From the NCBI GenBank assembly GCA_025201805.1, contig MU619269.1, forward strand, positions 1,964-60,612: DNA of 58,649 bases. The letters run 5' to 3'. Positions 9,348 through 20,141 of this stretch are shown one piece after another. Position numbers and translations under genes: made by a program. The DNA comes from Parasitella parasitica. Taxonomy: Eukaryota; Mucoromycota; Mucoromycetes; Mucorales; Mucoraceae. How positions within the stretch are numbered: position 1 is the first letter of the stretch; the number at the start of each line of letters is the position of its first letter. The notes beneath the pieces were generated by a model. That model was not told where the DNA came from. It made no database searches and saw only the letters and a list, made by a program, of their open reading frames with translations.

Positions 9348-11249
9348 TTATTCTAGTAATAGCTTGTTGTTAATCAATAAACGTTGAGCTGACTTAAATT
9401 CTATTTTAACAAAACCACTATAATATAGGTTCTCTGGATCCCAAAAGGAAGCATCTAAGCAAGTGTTTGGTGTTTGCAAGTTTCGTTTTACAGCTTCAAT
9501 ATCCCAAGCTTTTAAGGTTTCCGTGGTCACAAGCGATTTCAATTCCTGGATGTCCCGGTTATTCAATCTGTCAAGTGTATGAGCAAACTCCATATTTCGG
9601 TACTTTTGAAATGCCAGCTTTTGGCCAACCGGATGTGTACGAATGTCATACTGACTCATATAATACCATGACTGATTAACCTGAAAGAATCTTATACGGC
9701 AGCCAGCATAATAGCGACGAGTACGAAGCCCTTGGATCTTTAGTGTCGTAAGTTGTTGACGGGGTAACAAGATTCGCACTTGATCTCTTCTATCCCTTTG
9801 GAAACAGCCTAATAGTTCTACATGATCTAGTTGAGGACATGCTCTTGAGATAGTATCAAAGACGCCTTCGTTAAATGATGCTCGCTTCAGTATCAATTTC
9901 TTCAACGGATGACTTGATGGAATCGCATTGCGTGATGAAGATGTTGCCAAGTGAACATCTTTTATATATAACGTATGCAAGTGTCTGCAGTGATTTAATA
10001 TATTATCCATGTCATATGCTAATTCGGGATCAACAAAGCATTCTTGGATCTTTAATGAAACTAAATTTTTGCAATGACGAATAGCTTCCAATACTTGGAC
10101 GGTTGTAACATCAGCCGGAGGTTGACCAATTGTAAGAGAGGTAAGTAAACTAGACATGAGTGAATCTCCTTGAACAAGTGGGGAAGATCGAATTGAACCA
10201 GGAATCTGAAAATTTTCATATGCTTCAATATGTTCCAAGTGCAAGAAAGGCTGTATTTGTTGTTTCTGATGGTGTTGATCACACAAACTAAATAACCCCT
10301 TTTGTTGATCGTGTCGCACAATGATCTTGTTCCAGCGAACGGATTTAAGCTTACGACATCCATGTGTAAACGACGTAAAGACTTGGTCTGGAATAACCTG
10401 ATAGCCTCCTCCATCCTTACCTAAACCACAGTGCTTGAATTGGACGTGTTGCAGATGAGGGTATTTTGCCGAGAAATATGGCAACAAATAAGGCCATTTT
10501 GCAGACCCGGATTTTGATGCCAATGAAAAAGATTTCAAAACAGTGGGAGTCAATACAATGCGATCCTGATTTTCAGTGAATTGAGACAGCAAGGCAGGAT
10601 TTGGATCTGATCTAGTACATTTTATGGTGAGATCCACTAGATGAGGACATAACTGATGGATTGTCTCTAAATATCTCAATGTGATAATGTGCTCATGATT
10701 CAAGTTGAGTAATTTTAATGTCTTGAGGCGAGGACAAGAGGCAAGAATGGACCAGATATCTGTACTTTCTTGATTTAAGGCATTTATAGAAAGGTTTCGC
10801 AAGCTGTGAGAGCCATAATAAGAGAATAGCTGATCAATAAAAGGCGGTAGACCTTGAGGGGGATGAATAAAAGAGATGGCAGCATCGGAATCGAAATGAG
10901 CATGGGATTGCAACGAAGAGGACCATATGTTCCAATCCAAAATCAGCGTATCAACTTCAGGGAACAGTTTGGTTAATTGAGATGTGTGGTATTCGGTCAA
11001 ATCAATGCCCTGAAGATTTAACGCTTTGACAAAATGGCCAGGAAGTTTACCAGTGCAAAATGCAGATAGTATTCTTTCTTGTTTTTTGCTGGTGTCAATA
11101 GCCAGAGACCGATAAATAAAGTTGTAAAAGAAGTGGTACCATGATTTGGATACAAGTATTACTTGCAGTAAATCTTGTGTGGATGTGTCTAACGAGATCA
11201 ACTCAATGATTTCCCTAGGAAGTGAATTAAGAATGGAAGCTGTTGCCAT
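9348..11249 (-). CDS. F-box/leucine-rich-repeat protein (paralogue)
   Basis: Single-exon, 633 aa. The N-terminal F-box covers about residues 8-48 (LPREIIELISLDTSTQDLL, then SKSWYHFFY). LRR-like units follow throughout (CPRLKTLKLL, CPHLVDLTI, CRHLHTLYI, CPQLDHVELL). It is tandem with, and in the same orientation as, the paralogue at 7088-8950; the shared C-terminal block (QRDRRDQVRI, IRFFQVN, YYMSQYDI) marks them as an old local duplication, since the LRR regions have diverged strongly. Role inferred: substrate receptor of an SCF ubiquitin ligase. Confidence 0.85.
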   Translation of the reverse strand: MATASILNSLPREIIELISLDTSTQDLLQVILVSKSWYHFFYNFIYRSLAIDTSKKQERILSAFCTGKLPGHFVKALNLQGIDLTEYHTSQLTKLFPEVDTLILDWNIWSSSLQSHAHFDSDAAISFIHPPQGLPPFIDQLFSYYGSHSLRNLSINALNQESTDIWSILASCPRLKTLKLLNLNHEHIITLRYLETIHQLCPHLVDLTIKCTRSDPNPALLSQFTENQDRIVLTPTVLKSFSLASKSGSAKWPYLLPYFSAKYPHLQHVQFKHCGLGKDGGGYQVIPDQVFTSFTHGCRKLKSVRWNKIIVRHDQQKGLFSLCDQHHQKQQIQPFLHLEHIEAYENFQIPGSIRSSPLVQGDSLMSSLLTSLTIGQPPADVTTVQVLEAIRHCKNLVSLKIQECFVDPELAYDMDNILNHCRHLHTLYIKDVHLATSSSRNAIPSSHPLKKLILKRASFNEGVFDTISRACPQLDHVELLGCFQRDRRDQVRILLPRQQLTTLKIQGLRTRRYYAGCRIRFFQVNQSWYYMSQYDIRTHPVGQKLAFQKYRNMEFAHTLDRLNNRDIQELKSLVTTETLKAWDIEAVKRNLQTPNTCLDASFWDPENLYYSGFVKIEFKSAQRLLINNKLLLE

Positions 11250-11869
11250 GGAAAATGTGTTTGTGTGTGTTTAGATAATAAATAAAAGAATCTACTAAAG
11301 AGCAGAAAATGAAGCAAAGATATAGAATCGTTCTATGATTTAATAAACTTCTAGGTCCATAAAAGTGATTGGCCAAAAGCTTAAATGATATCACAGTGGC
11401 TAGCAATCGACAAATTAGATGAGACCAGTCGTAGACGATTATTTTTGTTTTCAGATTCACACAACACAATGGAATAAATTCCCCTGATTCGGTTGCATAT
11501 GTTTTAGAAAAATAAAAGAACCCGGCATTTGATAATCCTTTGGAGAAATTGCTCCATAAAACTTGTTGCAGTCTTTCCAAAAAGCCTTCTTTTTTTCTTT
11601 TTCTTTTGTAATTAACCGTTAGGTGTAATCTGTAGTCAATGCCTGCATTTGTATAGCTTCAAAATATTTATTTTACAAAGAGTTCATGCAGTTTGTCTTG
11701 TTTTGTTCCAACTCAGAAATTTCTGTGGTTAAGCAATCCTCAATGGCACTCCTCAGTCGCCAATGCAGTCAGCGGATGACACTGCCGAGTCCAAGCCTTT
11801 GGCGATGGGACAGGCTCATCAGGTTGTATCCCTCTTACAATATCTCGGTTGAATAATTAACTAGAAGAA
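11250..11869. other. No supported gene
   Basis: Upstream region of the F-box gene ending at 11249. A minus-strand open stretch at 11227-11580 overlaps the gene start and lacks a domain; I treat it as noise. The right half grades into the tyrosine-recombinase remnant. Confidence 0.3.
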
Positions 11870-13260
11870 GTGAGTTCTCACCCCAATTCAACAATTCGAA
11901 CACCTCGGCTTTGTATTGTTTACCCGGTCAACGATAGCTCTACTAATACCAGCCTAGCTTCGAGACATTTGTCGATTGATCAAACAAGTACTGGTCAAAC
12001 CACGTCGTCTATTCCCCAGGGCCATTTACAGCTTAACAATGCGTATTCAGTTAGCCACTTTTGCAATCTTTTTGGTCGTCTCTACACTCGACATTTACTA
12101 CACTACAAGAACCAAACAGTGAAGTCAGATGCGGATTAGGATCATCCTCGCCCCCTCGATCAAGCGAGCCTAGAGGAACTTCAAGGGTGTTACACAAACA
12201 TCAGCAAGTGGAAATGAACGTTCACTCCTCCCTTCAACACCCTCTCCGTATGGCTATTGTCCGGAACAAGTTTGTACGGCAGAATCTCATTGAATAAGCG
12301 GCTGAGAATCTCCTGGCCCAACAGTTGGCTGACAATGGGACAAATAAGGTCTACCGTAAAAACCAACTACGCTTTCTAGCTTGGGCTACTCGAAACAAGG
12401 TGCCTTAACGGCATTTGCCCCTTCTGAATAGGTGAATTTTTTGCAAATGTATGTCAAGAGCATAACTTACAGGAATCTACTTTCAAGATTTTACGTGCAG
12501 CCGTGGCCCACCTACATTATCACTCCACAGGTGTTAGCCTAGACAATCTTATTAACTCTTATATCGAAACTATCGCTAAACAAGATCACCCCGTCTCTAT
12601 CGATCGCCCAACCATTGATGTCTCCCCAGCTTAGGCATATGCTTGCTCTATTGCCTCCTGACCATTTAGTTCGATCAAACTAATACAACAAAAATTGTAT
12701 TTTTTCTTGGCCATGGCGGCCTTTATTCGTCCCTCAGACTTGGTTCGTATCCCCTTTGCATCCTGCTCCATATTTGATAATGGTCGTCTCACTTACAGGT
12801 GGCCGCACAAAAGAAAACTCGTAGTAAAAGGTGTAGAATCAAGCCTTTCACGGTTCAGCCGCATATGGGGGATGTCGAATTGTGTCCCATCCAATGATTC
12901 AAAGCACAACGGGATCATTCAGACCTCCAGGCTCACCCAGTCAACTCCAATCTCTTTGTCAAGTCTCATAACGTGTACCAGCCATTATCTGCGTCGACAG
13001 TGTCTACCTGGCTATATCGAGTTTTCATCTCGTTATGTACCAATGAACCCGGGGTCTCTATTCAGTCGTTGTCCTCTTCTCGCGCTTTGGATTTGGGCGT
13101 TTCACAGGATAACATTATCGTTCTCGGTAACCAGGCTTCGTCTGATACCTTTGTCTGTCACTACCAGAGAAACCAAATGGTACAGATTGATTTTACATTC
13201 ACGGTTCTATCAAGTCAAGACAAATATTTCGATGCTTCTGATTACTTAAAAGCTACCTAA
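11870..13260 (+). pseudogene. Decayed tyrosine-recombinase mobile element (Crypton/DIRS-like)
   Basis: Plus-strand pieces in different frames read as one broken recombinase. Near 12300-12410 there is a SAM-like core-binding region (QQLADNGTNKVYRKNQLRF). At 12695 the catalytic domain begins with FLAMAAFIRPSDLVRI, containing the first catalytic arginine. After a frameshift between about 12840 and 12970 it continues from 12973 with PLSASTVSTWLYRVF, SSSRALDLGV, IIVLGNQASSDTF and HYQRNQM. The last of these supplies the nucleophilic tyrosine position. The usual H-x-x-R box reads as Q-S-L-S, another sign of decay. The stretch is GC-richer than its flanks, as expected of a recent insertion. I see no reverse transcriptase, so Crypton-like versus DIRS-like is unresolved. 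Confidence 0.75.
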
Positions 13261-13675
13261 AAGCTACCTAAAGTCGCTATTTAAGGTATAATATGTGCAA
13301 AATATGGGGTTTTCTTCGAAAAACGCATTTTTCATTATCACAAATAACTCAACATAGAACATTTATTTTTTATTTATACTATTAGATGCATAATTAGAAA
13401 CTGTACAAATTTGGTTCAAGTTATAATGGAAAGTTTACGTGGTAAATGCTATTGATATTTTTGAAAATGTCTCGATTTTTCATTCTTGGGCCCAAAATTT
13501 TGACATCATTTATCTCGGTCGTTTATTGTTTTGAAACACAAAAGTAATTTTAATGATAGATACACACACTCTAAATTTTTGTACAATGTTAAAAAGAGCC
13601 TTTTGCAATAATCCTTTTTTCTCTTTTTCCTCTAAATCTGTACTTGTTTATATAAATATTAATAAATAAATAAAA
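13261..13675. promoter_or_regulatory. Upstream region of the R-SNARE gene
   Basis: AT-rich. A TATATAAATATTAATAAATA segment lies just before the ATG (about 13649-13668) and could serve as a TATA region. Otherwise featureless. Confidence 0.35.
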
Positions 13676-14339
13676 ATGTAAGTATTAGAATACCTCTGGG
13701 AGATGCAAGAGCACTTAATAAGAGACTAATCGTCTAAATTATAGGTCTGAGCCTTATGATCCTTATATTCCCAACAAGCAACGCGGCGCAGATGGTGCCG
13801 GCAAAAATAAAACTGCCCAAGTTCAACAGCAAGTAGATGAGGTTGTTGGTATTATGCAAGAGAATATCGACAAAGCGATGCAACGAGGCGAAAGATTAGA
13901 CGACCTTCGAGGAAAGACTGGTAAGATGGCTTCTTTTTTTTGCTTATTTATTTGTAAATATTCACATCAAGAATAGAGGATTTGCAGGCAACTGCAGGTC
14001 ATTTCCGCCGTGGAGCTAATCAAGTGAGAAAAAGAATGTGGTGGAAAGATTTGAAGTGGAAGATTATTATTGCTGTTACCATCTTGGTTATTCTTGGCAT
14101 CATTATTGGTATTGTTGAGTCTATATGTTCTTCTTTTTTAGCGTACTAACTTTTGTGATTACTATCTGTAGGCTCTATTGTTGGTACACAGGTAAAATAG
14201 ATCATATAATATACAAATCAAACAAAGCGGGGCTCAGACTCACTAATCCGGATTTTAATCATTTTAGACAAAAAACAACTCTTCATCAAATTCATCCGCT
14301 CCTGCACAAACTCCCAACTCTACACCATCTGCTGCTTAA
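13676..14339 (+). CDS. Synaptobrevin/VAMP-type R-SNARE
   Basis: Tail-anchored vesicle SNARE of secretory traffic (Snc1/2 type). Five exons: 13676-13677, 13745-13920, 13977-14108, 14172-14191 and 14268-14339, giving 133 aa. The R-SNARE motif runs from VQQQVDEVVGIMQENIDKAM through QRGERLDDLRGKTEDLQ (central-layer arginine in MQRGERL) to HFRRGANQVRKRMWWKDLKW. A C-terminal membrane anchor (IIIAVTILVILGIIIG) follows, then an unusually long Ser/Asn/Pro-rich tail of about 24 residues instead of the usual few. The first intron splits the start codon (AT | G) and the fourth exon is only 20 nt. It converges on the TBC gene, with 57 nt between the stop codons. Confidence 0.88.
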
Positions 14340-14396
14340 AATCTACATAACGTTTCTTTTTTTTTTTCTTCTTTTATTGTTATTATTAAATCTCTT

Positions 14397-15568
14397 TTAT
14401 AATTCTCCATTTTCATTCATTTGTCTTTCGATTGTTTCATGCCTGAAGTTGTATGCGTCTGCGATAACCTAAATAAGAAGAAAATATCAGGCAACAGCTA
14501 AAGTAACAATTAGTGACCACCAGCTTTACCATTTCCATGTTTAATAACGGTAATCTAAGCAACATGGTTCTAATTTCTGACTGTTCTAAATCTTCAAGTG
14601 CTTCTTTGGCGCTTAGTAGAATGGCTATTTTACACATTAGTAAGGTTGTGTCGGTTAGACATGGCCCAGAGACACTTACAAAGACATACAAATGGGTGGA
14701 ATGCAAAAAAATCTGTCATGGCGAAATAGGTGTCTAGATGCACTAGTAAATAAGCTTGTCAAACCAGCCAAAAAAAAATTAGTAACTTACCCCACAATCG
14801 AATCAAGTTTTCAAAGCGCATCTCCCTAGATAGTAGGTTATGTAGCCAAGATGTGGACCATTCGTTCAAGTCAACCTCTTCCTCATCAAAATAGCTACAC
14901 AATTCAGGCAATCCGCATCGGAACCATGTCATGAACTGAGCCACTTGTTCTTTCAGGCTGGTGTTTGCGTTGTATTCTTCTATTGCTTGCATCAGTCTCT
15001 GAAAGCAAAAAAATGCATCACATTCAGTTTCCATGGCATAGATGAACGGCGCACATAATGACACTAGGCTGGAACTGTATTCGACATCATGGTTGTTGTT
15101 TAAATAGGCCAGGATGATATTGACAAATGTCTGAACATGCTCATTTCCGTCTAATTCAGGCACTCTTTTTTGAAATCGACTCACTTCGCCTCGAATCCTT
15201 TTTGCGGTTTCGCTGTCTGTTTTATCTAGCTGCTCGTATTCTTCTGTTCTCGCCTTGCTTGAGCTTAATTCTTTGGCTGTAGTCAAGTATTAATATGGAA
15301 ATAATTCTTAACAATAATAAACAAGCTTACAGCGATCTGCTTGTTGTACATCTAGCAAGTATTTCCATACTTCCTGTATACAATTCAACATTGTTAGTGC
15401 TGTATCGACTCATTCAGACATATAGTACATATACATTACCCCTCGTAGTTGGTCGGGTACTCCGTGTCTAGCTAATATACGTAGTCTTTCCAAGTCGACG
15501 TAGACTTCAGACTGCAGTATTTCTTGAAAGTCGCTCAAATAAGATAAGCCTTCTTCATCTCCACTCAT
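14397..15568 (-). CDS. TBC-domain protein (RabGAP family), atypical active site
   Basis: Six exons: 15568-15440, 15373-15331, 15276-14791, 14733-14680, 14624-14530 and 14468-14397, giving 292 aa with all phases closing. TBC landmarks in order: LARHGVPDQLRGEVWKYLL; IRGEVSRFQKRVPEL (the arginine-finger box IxxDxxR, here with Glu for Asp); CDAFFCFQRLM; LWDTYFA; and a LEQSEIRTMLLRLP helix. The glutamine-finger box, normally Y-x-Q-G-M, reads YSSSL, so the second catalytic finger is missing. TBC proteins stimulate GTP hydrolysis by Rab GTPases using both fingers. This one may be a weak or non-catalytic Rab effector, or use another residue. The subfamily is not recognised. Confidence 0.78.
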
Positions 15569-16215
15569 GTTGTCGATATTTTGTATTATTTGTAAAGGAG
15601 AAAAAAGAACATTTGGTTATTTTATAACAAAGGAAATATAAATTAAGGGAAGCAAATATGATGAAATTGCAAATAAACCCATCTCCTACTCAAAAAATGG
15701 TATGGCTGCAAAAATAATACAAAGCTTCCCCTGTTGTTCTTTTTCATCCTTGCGCATAATGTATATTTTTGGTCTGATACACCTGGTTTAAGCAATTTGA
15801 TTACTTGGCTTCATGTCACAGGACTCGGCAAACCGATAACGGGAACCCTACCACGCCATCTAATGGCACCCGTATTAAAGTTGAGCCGAACATAGGGTTG
15901 GCCCAAAGATCATGTAAAACTCATGACTTTCTGGCATCAGAACTTGGTCCAGTTGAGTTGCTTTGCAATGTATTGAAAGATATCCTATTCTGGGGTAATT
16001 GTGGTCGGATTGAGCATGTGGTAAGTATTGTTCAACCGATCATTCTGAGTGGATTCATCTGATTAAACTTCTGGCTGCGCGTTTAGCAATACTCGTTTTG
16101 ATTGTTTGACTACTCACACAACAATAAATAGCATTTGCCACTTTGTTGATTGTCAATAGGCATACTAAATAAGTAAATGCAGATGGTCTAGTTTGGTTTA
16201 TTGACATTAATTTTT
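15569..16215. other. Intergenic; no supported gene
   Basis: Holds the 5' flank of the TBC gene and the 3' flank of ELP4. A plus-strand 85-codon frame at 15805-16062 is GC-richer than its surroundings and might be a fragment of a repeat, but I recognise nothing in it. Confidence 0.3.
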
Positions 16216-17714
16216 TCAAAACTCCAATGGATCTACTTTGCCTGGTGTAGAGCCACATCCAACGCTTCCACCGATATTTTTCGGTTTACGGTTAGCAAGC
16301 GAGGATAATCCCTTGTTTTCCTTCTGTTTATCATCCAGACTTGACACTGCCGTTGCCGTAGCTGTAGCGGAAGACGGAGGCTCTGTACGACGCGTAACAA
16401 CTCCTCCTTCTGGGGGCAAATGAAAGGTTTCGATAGCAAATCGCTTACGTCTAAGCTTGAAGCCCAAATCATTGCTTCCACCCGCTGACAACACAGATAA
16501 TTTAGTGCTTGGTGGCAAGAGTGAGTTTAATACGGGTAATTTGTGTACATGGAAGAACCCATGGTAGTTTTGTGTATAAGCTGCCTCATTGTGAACAGGG
16601 TCACCTATTTGACAGTTCAAGTAACAGCCAATCTACATATTGTTTCCACGCATTTACCTGCAAAAGACTCAATTTCAATGACTGTATCTACAATATGCTC
16701 GATACGCTTCATAAAATTAGGTACTTCATCATAAAGATAAGCTGGAACAGTAACAACAGCTGTACCAAATGAGAACCGAAGCAATCCACGGAGAGCATGA
16801 AAAAATCTGTATAAATCCTATGACACAAACTTAAGTTGAATTCCTTCCGTTGGATTGCAGAAAAACTTACGTGAGGAGACTTTGATTGCCAACTCGGAGA
16901 TGCCAGCGAATGAATAGCTACTCGCAATGCATGGCGGGGAGTTCCTGGAGCAACAGGAATAGCAGAACTGAAGTTTCCATCCAGCACTACTTTTCTAACT
17001 TTGTTTATCAAGCTCTCATAATCATCTTGATTTTCGTCATCATCAACATCATCATCCACAATGTCCCACGGCATTACTGCAATGTTTGCTTCTTCCAAAA
17101 CTGCTGGTGGGATTCTTTTTGTTAAATCAAATTGACTGCAATAAGGTTTGGGCTCGTCTGCTGTCTTTTGTAATTCATCTGACTTGTCACTACCTGTTTG
17201 CTGCTGTTGGGGCACAGTCGACGCTGTAGTGGCATTGCACAATCAGTACTAGATCTAAATTACTCAAGTTGCTATGGTTACCTGGTTTGGCTTTCACGCC
17301 TGTTTCAAAACGTTTCAAATGGGAATATCTCCATGCAATCTTCATGCGATCACTCTCAGCATCAGCGCGAGCATTCTTTGTCTTTTCAAGATCATCATCA
17401 TCATCCTTGTCTGATGTCGACAACCACATGAGTGTCTTTAGCATTTCTTCCGGATATTCATCACGAGAGGTGATGGCGCAGTGATGGCCAGAACTGATGC
17501 CTTGAGCAATGAAATATTTGAGCAATAGTTGTGCATACGTTGTAGCTCGATCCTCTTTGATAAGTATGATAGTTCCAACAGGCTGTCCGCCACCCAGGAT
17601 ATCATCCAATGATGGAACACCAGTAGATATCAAAAGCTGGCCATTATAGGCACTCAATCTTGATCCAGAAGGTAATTTGGGCTGCTGATCAACATTCCGT
17701 TTCTTAAAACTCAT
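16216..17714 (-). CDS. ELP4: Elongator complex subunit 4 (PAXNEB family)
   Basis: RecA-fold subunit of the Elp456 ring, required by Elongator for modification of wobble uridines in tRNA. Four exons: 17714-17282, 17223-16871, 16817-16658 and 16604-16216, giving 444 aa. Signatures: NGQLLISTGVPSLDDILGGG and IILIKEDRATTYAQLLLKYF at the N-terminus; a long acidic insertion (DDDDD near residue 106; DDDVDDDEN later); the PAXNEB core RFFHALRGLLRF restored by the third exon; and the family's C-terminal end GCGSTPGKVDP. As in other Elp4 proteins, no convincing Walker A is visible. It is divergent from the MoxR-like gene, with 397 bp between the start codons. Confidence 0.92.
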
Positions 17715-18111
17715 GGCAGAATGTATTTGTCAGAAACAGACAGAGGCTGTTGTCTTTTGAGTCTTTTCAAAGACGCAAAAAAAAGGACTGCCATCACTAT
17801 TGTAGTTGATTTAAAAAAGGGCTATAAACACTACTAACAGTTATTGCAAATTGACATAACAAAATTGGTATGAAATCACACAACAAAAATTACGAGCCAA
17901 CTGACCTTACAACTATGCTCGTTCTCAAAACTTTAATTGCTGCTTTTTGCATATGAAAACAATACTTAAGAATCTTAAACATACATGAATGGGTCTGTGT
18001 TACTATACTGGGTTGCAGATGAGTCTTGTGGCAGGTTTTCTCCTGCAATACGGTTCAATAATTTAACAGCAATGCAATTCTTTATATTTTTCTTCGACTC
18101 TTTAGTCAAAA

Positions 18112-19685
18112 ATGTCGCAGGATTCTAAAGAATGGATTAAAACACGAATGGCAATATTAAGAAGACAGGCAAACTTTTCCTTTAACCAGGATTTATTTAT
18201 ATCAATATTGCTCTGCTTAGTATCCGGAAGAGACAAACACTTGATATTGACTGCTCCTCCCGAAAGACTAACAGAAGTTACCCAAATGGCCTCTCAGGTA
18301 ACAGGAATAACTATGATACATTCGTGAAATGACTGAATCCCTCTTTTGGTATAGATTTGCCGTCGTTTGTTTGGATTCACCACTGCTAAAATGGCTTGCA
18401 CCGAGCAGCAAACAAGCGCAGACCTTGTTGATACACTTTTCAATACAAAAGACGAATCAGATACTTCCACAGAGAAGCTAAATCCCAATCCACAGCACCG
18501 AAGGCCCTATGAGCTATCGCATAGGCCAAGTAAATCTATACAAACCTTGGATTCGAGGATCTCTGAACGATCACAGACGAGCCAGCATACAGGCAGCAGA
18601 AATACAAGTATCAAGGTATTCCATACAACTATAACTGATAGAAACAACAATTAAACCTAATTTAGTTTTCATTATTGGGTGATGATGAGTTGCATTCCTC
18701 AGCACCAGTGAATCCAGTTGACTTTACGCTCTCGAAAAAGAGGATCTTGAGAATCAACAATGGCGCTTCATCATCGGCTTACGCACATTCAATATCCACG
18801 AAAGATATGCACGGTAGAGGAGACAAAACTCGATGGATGGATCATGATGACACGAGAAAATCTTACGCGGCCTCTCATACAGCTGTGGGGTCCACAAAAT
18901 TGGCTCAAACACTCATTATGCAAGGATTAGACGCTGCAAATCCATCTATTCAAGCACTCTTATTAGAATTAATCGTTACCAAGGAATTGAGGATATCGAA
19001 CATTAAATACAATGTGCCGAAACCCTCCTTTTTGGTCATTGCTGTAATGCCCCAAGGATACGATCGCTTAAAGATTTCTTCACAGCTGGTAAAGCAAAAA
19101 AAAAAAAGAAAAAATAAGAAAAGATCATTCCATCACTTACTCGTTTATATTTAGATGGATCGATTTTTTGTCAGTTACAACTTTGAGGAAGACATGTTTT
19201 CACATTCAAGCATGCCTATACCCAACCCATTAGTGCGGCAATCTAGCTCTAGAAGATTCTCTCTGATGAAGCATGACGAAATCAAAGCGTTGGCCGCAAA
19301 GGCAAGCAAAGTGCATGTGAACATTGATATTACAAGATATGTGCGAGATATTGTGGTGGGTATACGGACGCATCCTAAAGTCAAGGGGGGTCTGACAGCC
19401 AGATGTAGCCAAGATCTTGTTGCCGTGACAAAGTTTGTAATTCACAAGTGTAATGTAATGGAATGTGTACTGATTGATTTTTTTAGATCCCTGGCCGCAC
19501 TGTTTGAAAGAGACTTTTTGACACCAGACCTCGTTATTATTGCTGCTGAAAAGGTGTTTAGTCATCGTTTACATGTTCTGATGGTGAATGCTACGGATGA
19601 CCAGATGGAAAAAGAAGACATGAATCCGTATATACCCTCTGAAATTGTTGCCGAGATACTTCGTCTCATCTATGTTCCTGTATAA
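18112..19685 (+). CDS. MoxR/magnesium-chelatase-like AAA-lid protein
   Basis: Five exons: 18112-18297, 18355-18615, 18666-19088, 19155-19432 and 19487-19685, giving 448 aa. The C-terminal part resembles the lid of MoxR or Mg-chelatase AAA+ proteins: ITRYVRDIVVGIRTHPKVKG, GLTARCSQDLVAV, then DFLTPDLVIIAAEKVFSHRL. I see no Walker A P-loop, so it is probably not an ordinary ATPase; the middle is Ser/Thr/His-rich and looks disordered. Related proteins occur widely in fungi without an assigned role. The last intron has an uncommon GTTTGT donor and is 54 nt without a stop, so retention would insert 18 residues in frame. Confidence 0.6.
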
Positions 19686-20141
19686 CACGGAATAACTCAC
19701 TTTGATACCATTTGATTTTTAACACACAACTCGCATATAATAGTAAAAATTATAAAACAATACGCTTGTTGTTTATATCAGATATTACAATTCTTGAAGG
19801 ATTTTAGAGACTTTTTCTATGCAAAATGCACTGATGTGGTACAGTTGTACAAAGGAAGAATACACTATTCGATGTAGTGAGTCTGATGCGCTCAATGACG
19901 CTTTCAAAAAAAGTTATAGTAATAGTAATAGATGAGGTCAGAGAAAAGCTAGTGTGTGGGTGTTTACAAGGATGTAATAGGCAAATGATGTTGTTGAGCG
20001 CATGATTGATTTTGAAACGAAGAATGCATTAGGTCTCTCCTTATAAACCATTAGCAAGTAGTTTTTTCCCAGAGATAATTAATTCTCCTTTCTCTCTCTC
20101 TCTCTTTCTCTCTTTCTAACGAACAAACAGATACAGGCAGA
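19686..20141. promoter_or_regulatory. Upstream region with CT-repeat leader
   Basis: Contains AGTAATAGTAATAG-type short repeats near 19917 and a CTCTCT-rich pyrimidine tract at 20084-20117, about 25 nt before the start codon of the gene at 20142. Such CT tracts are common in fungal promoters or leaders of well-expressed genes. Confidence 0.4.

Noticed and set aside
10061-10414. 117-codon minus-strand ORF inside the F-box gene
   Set aside because: Alternate frame of the intact 633-aa reading frame.
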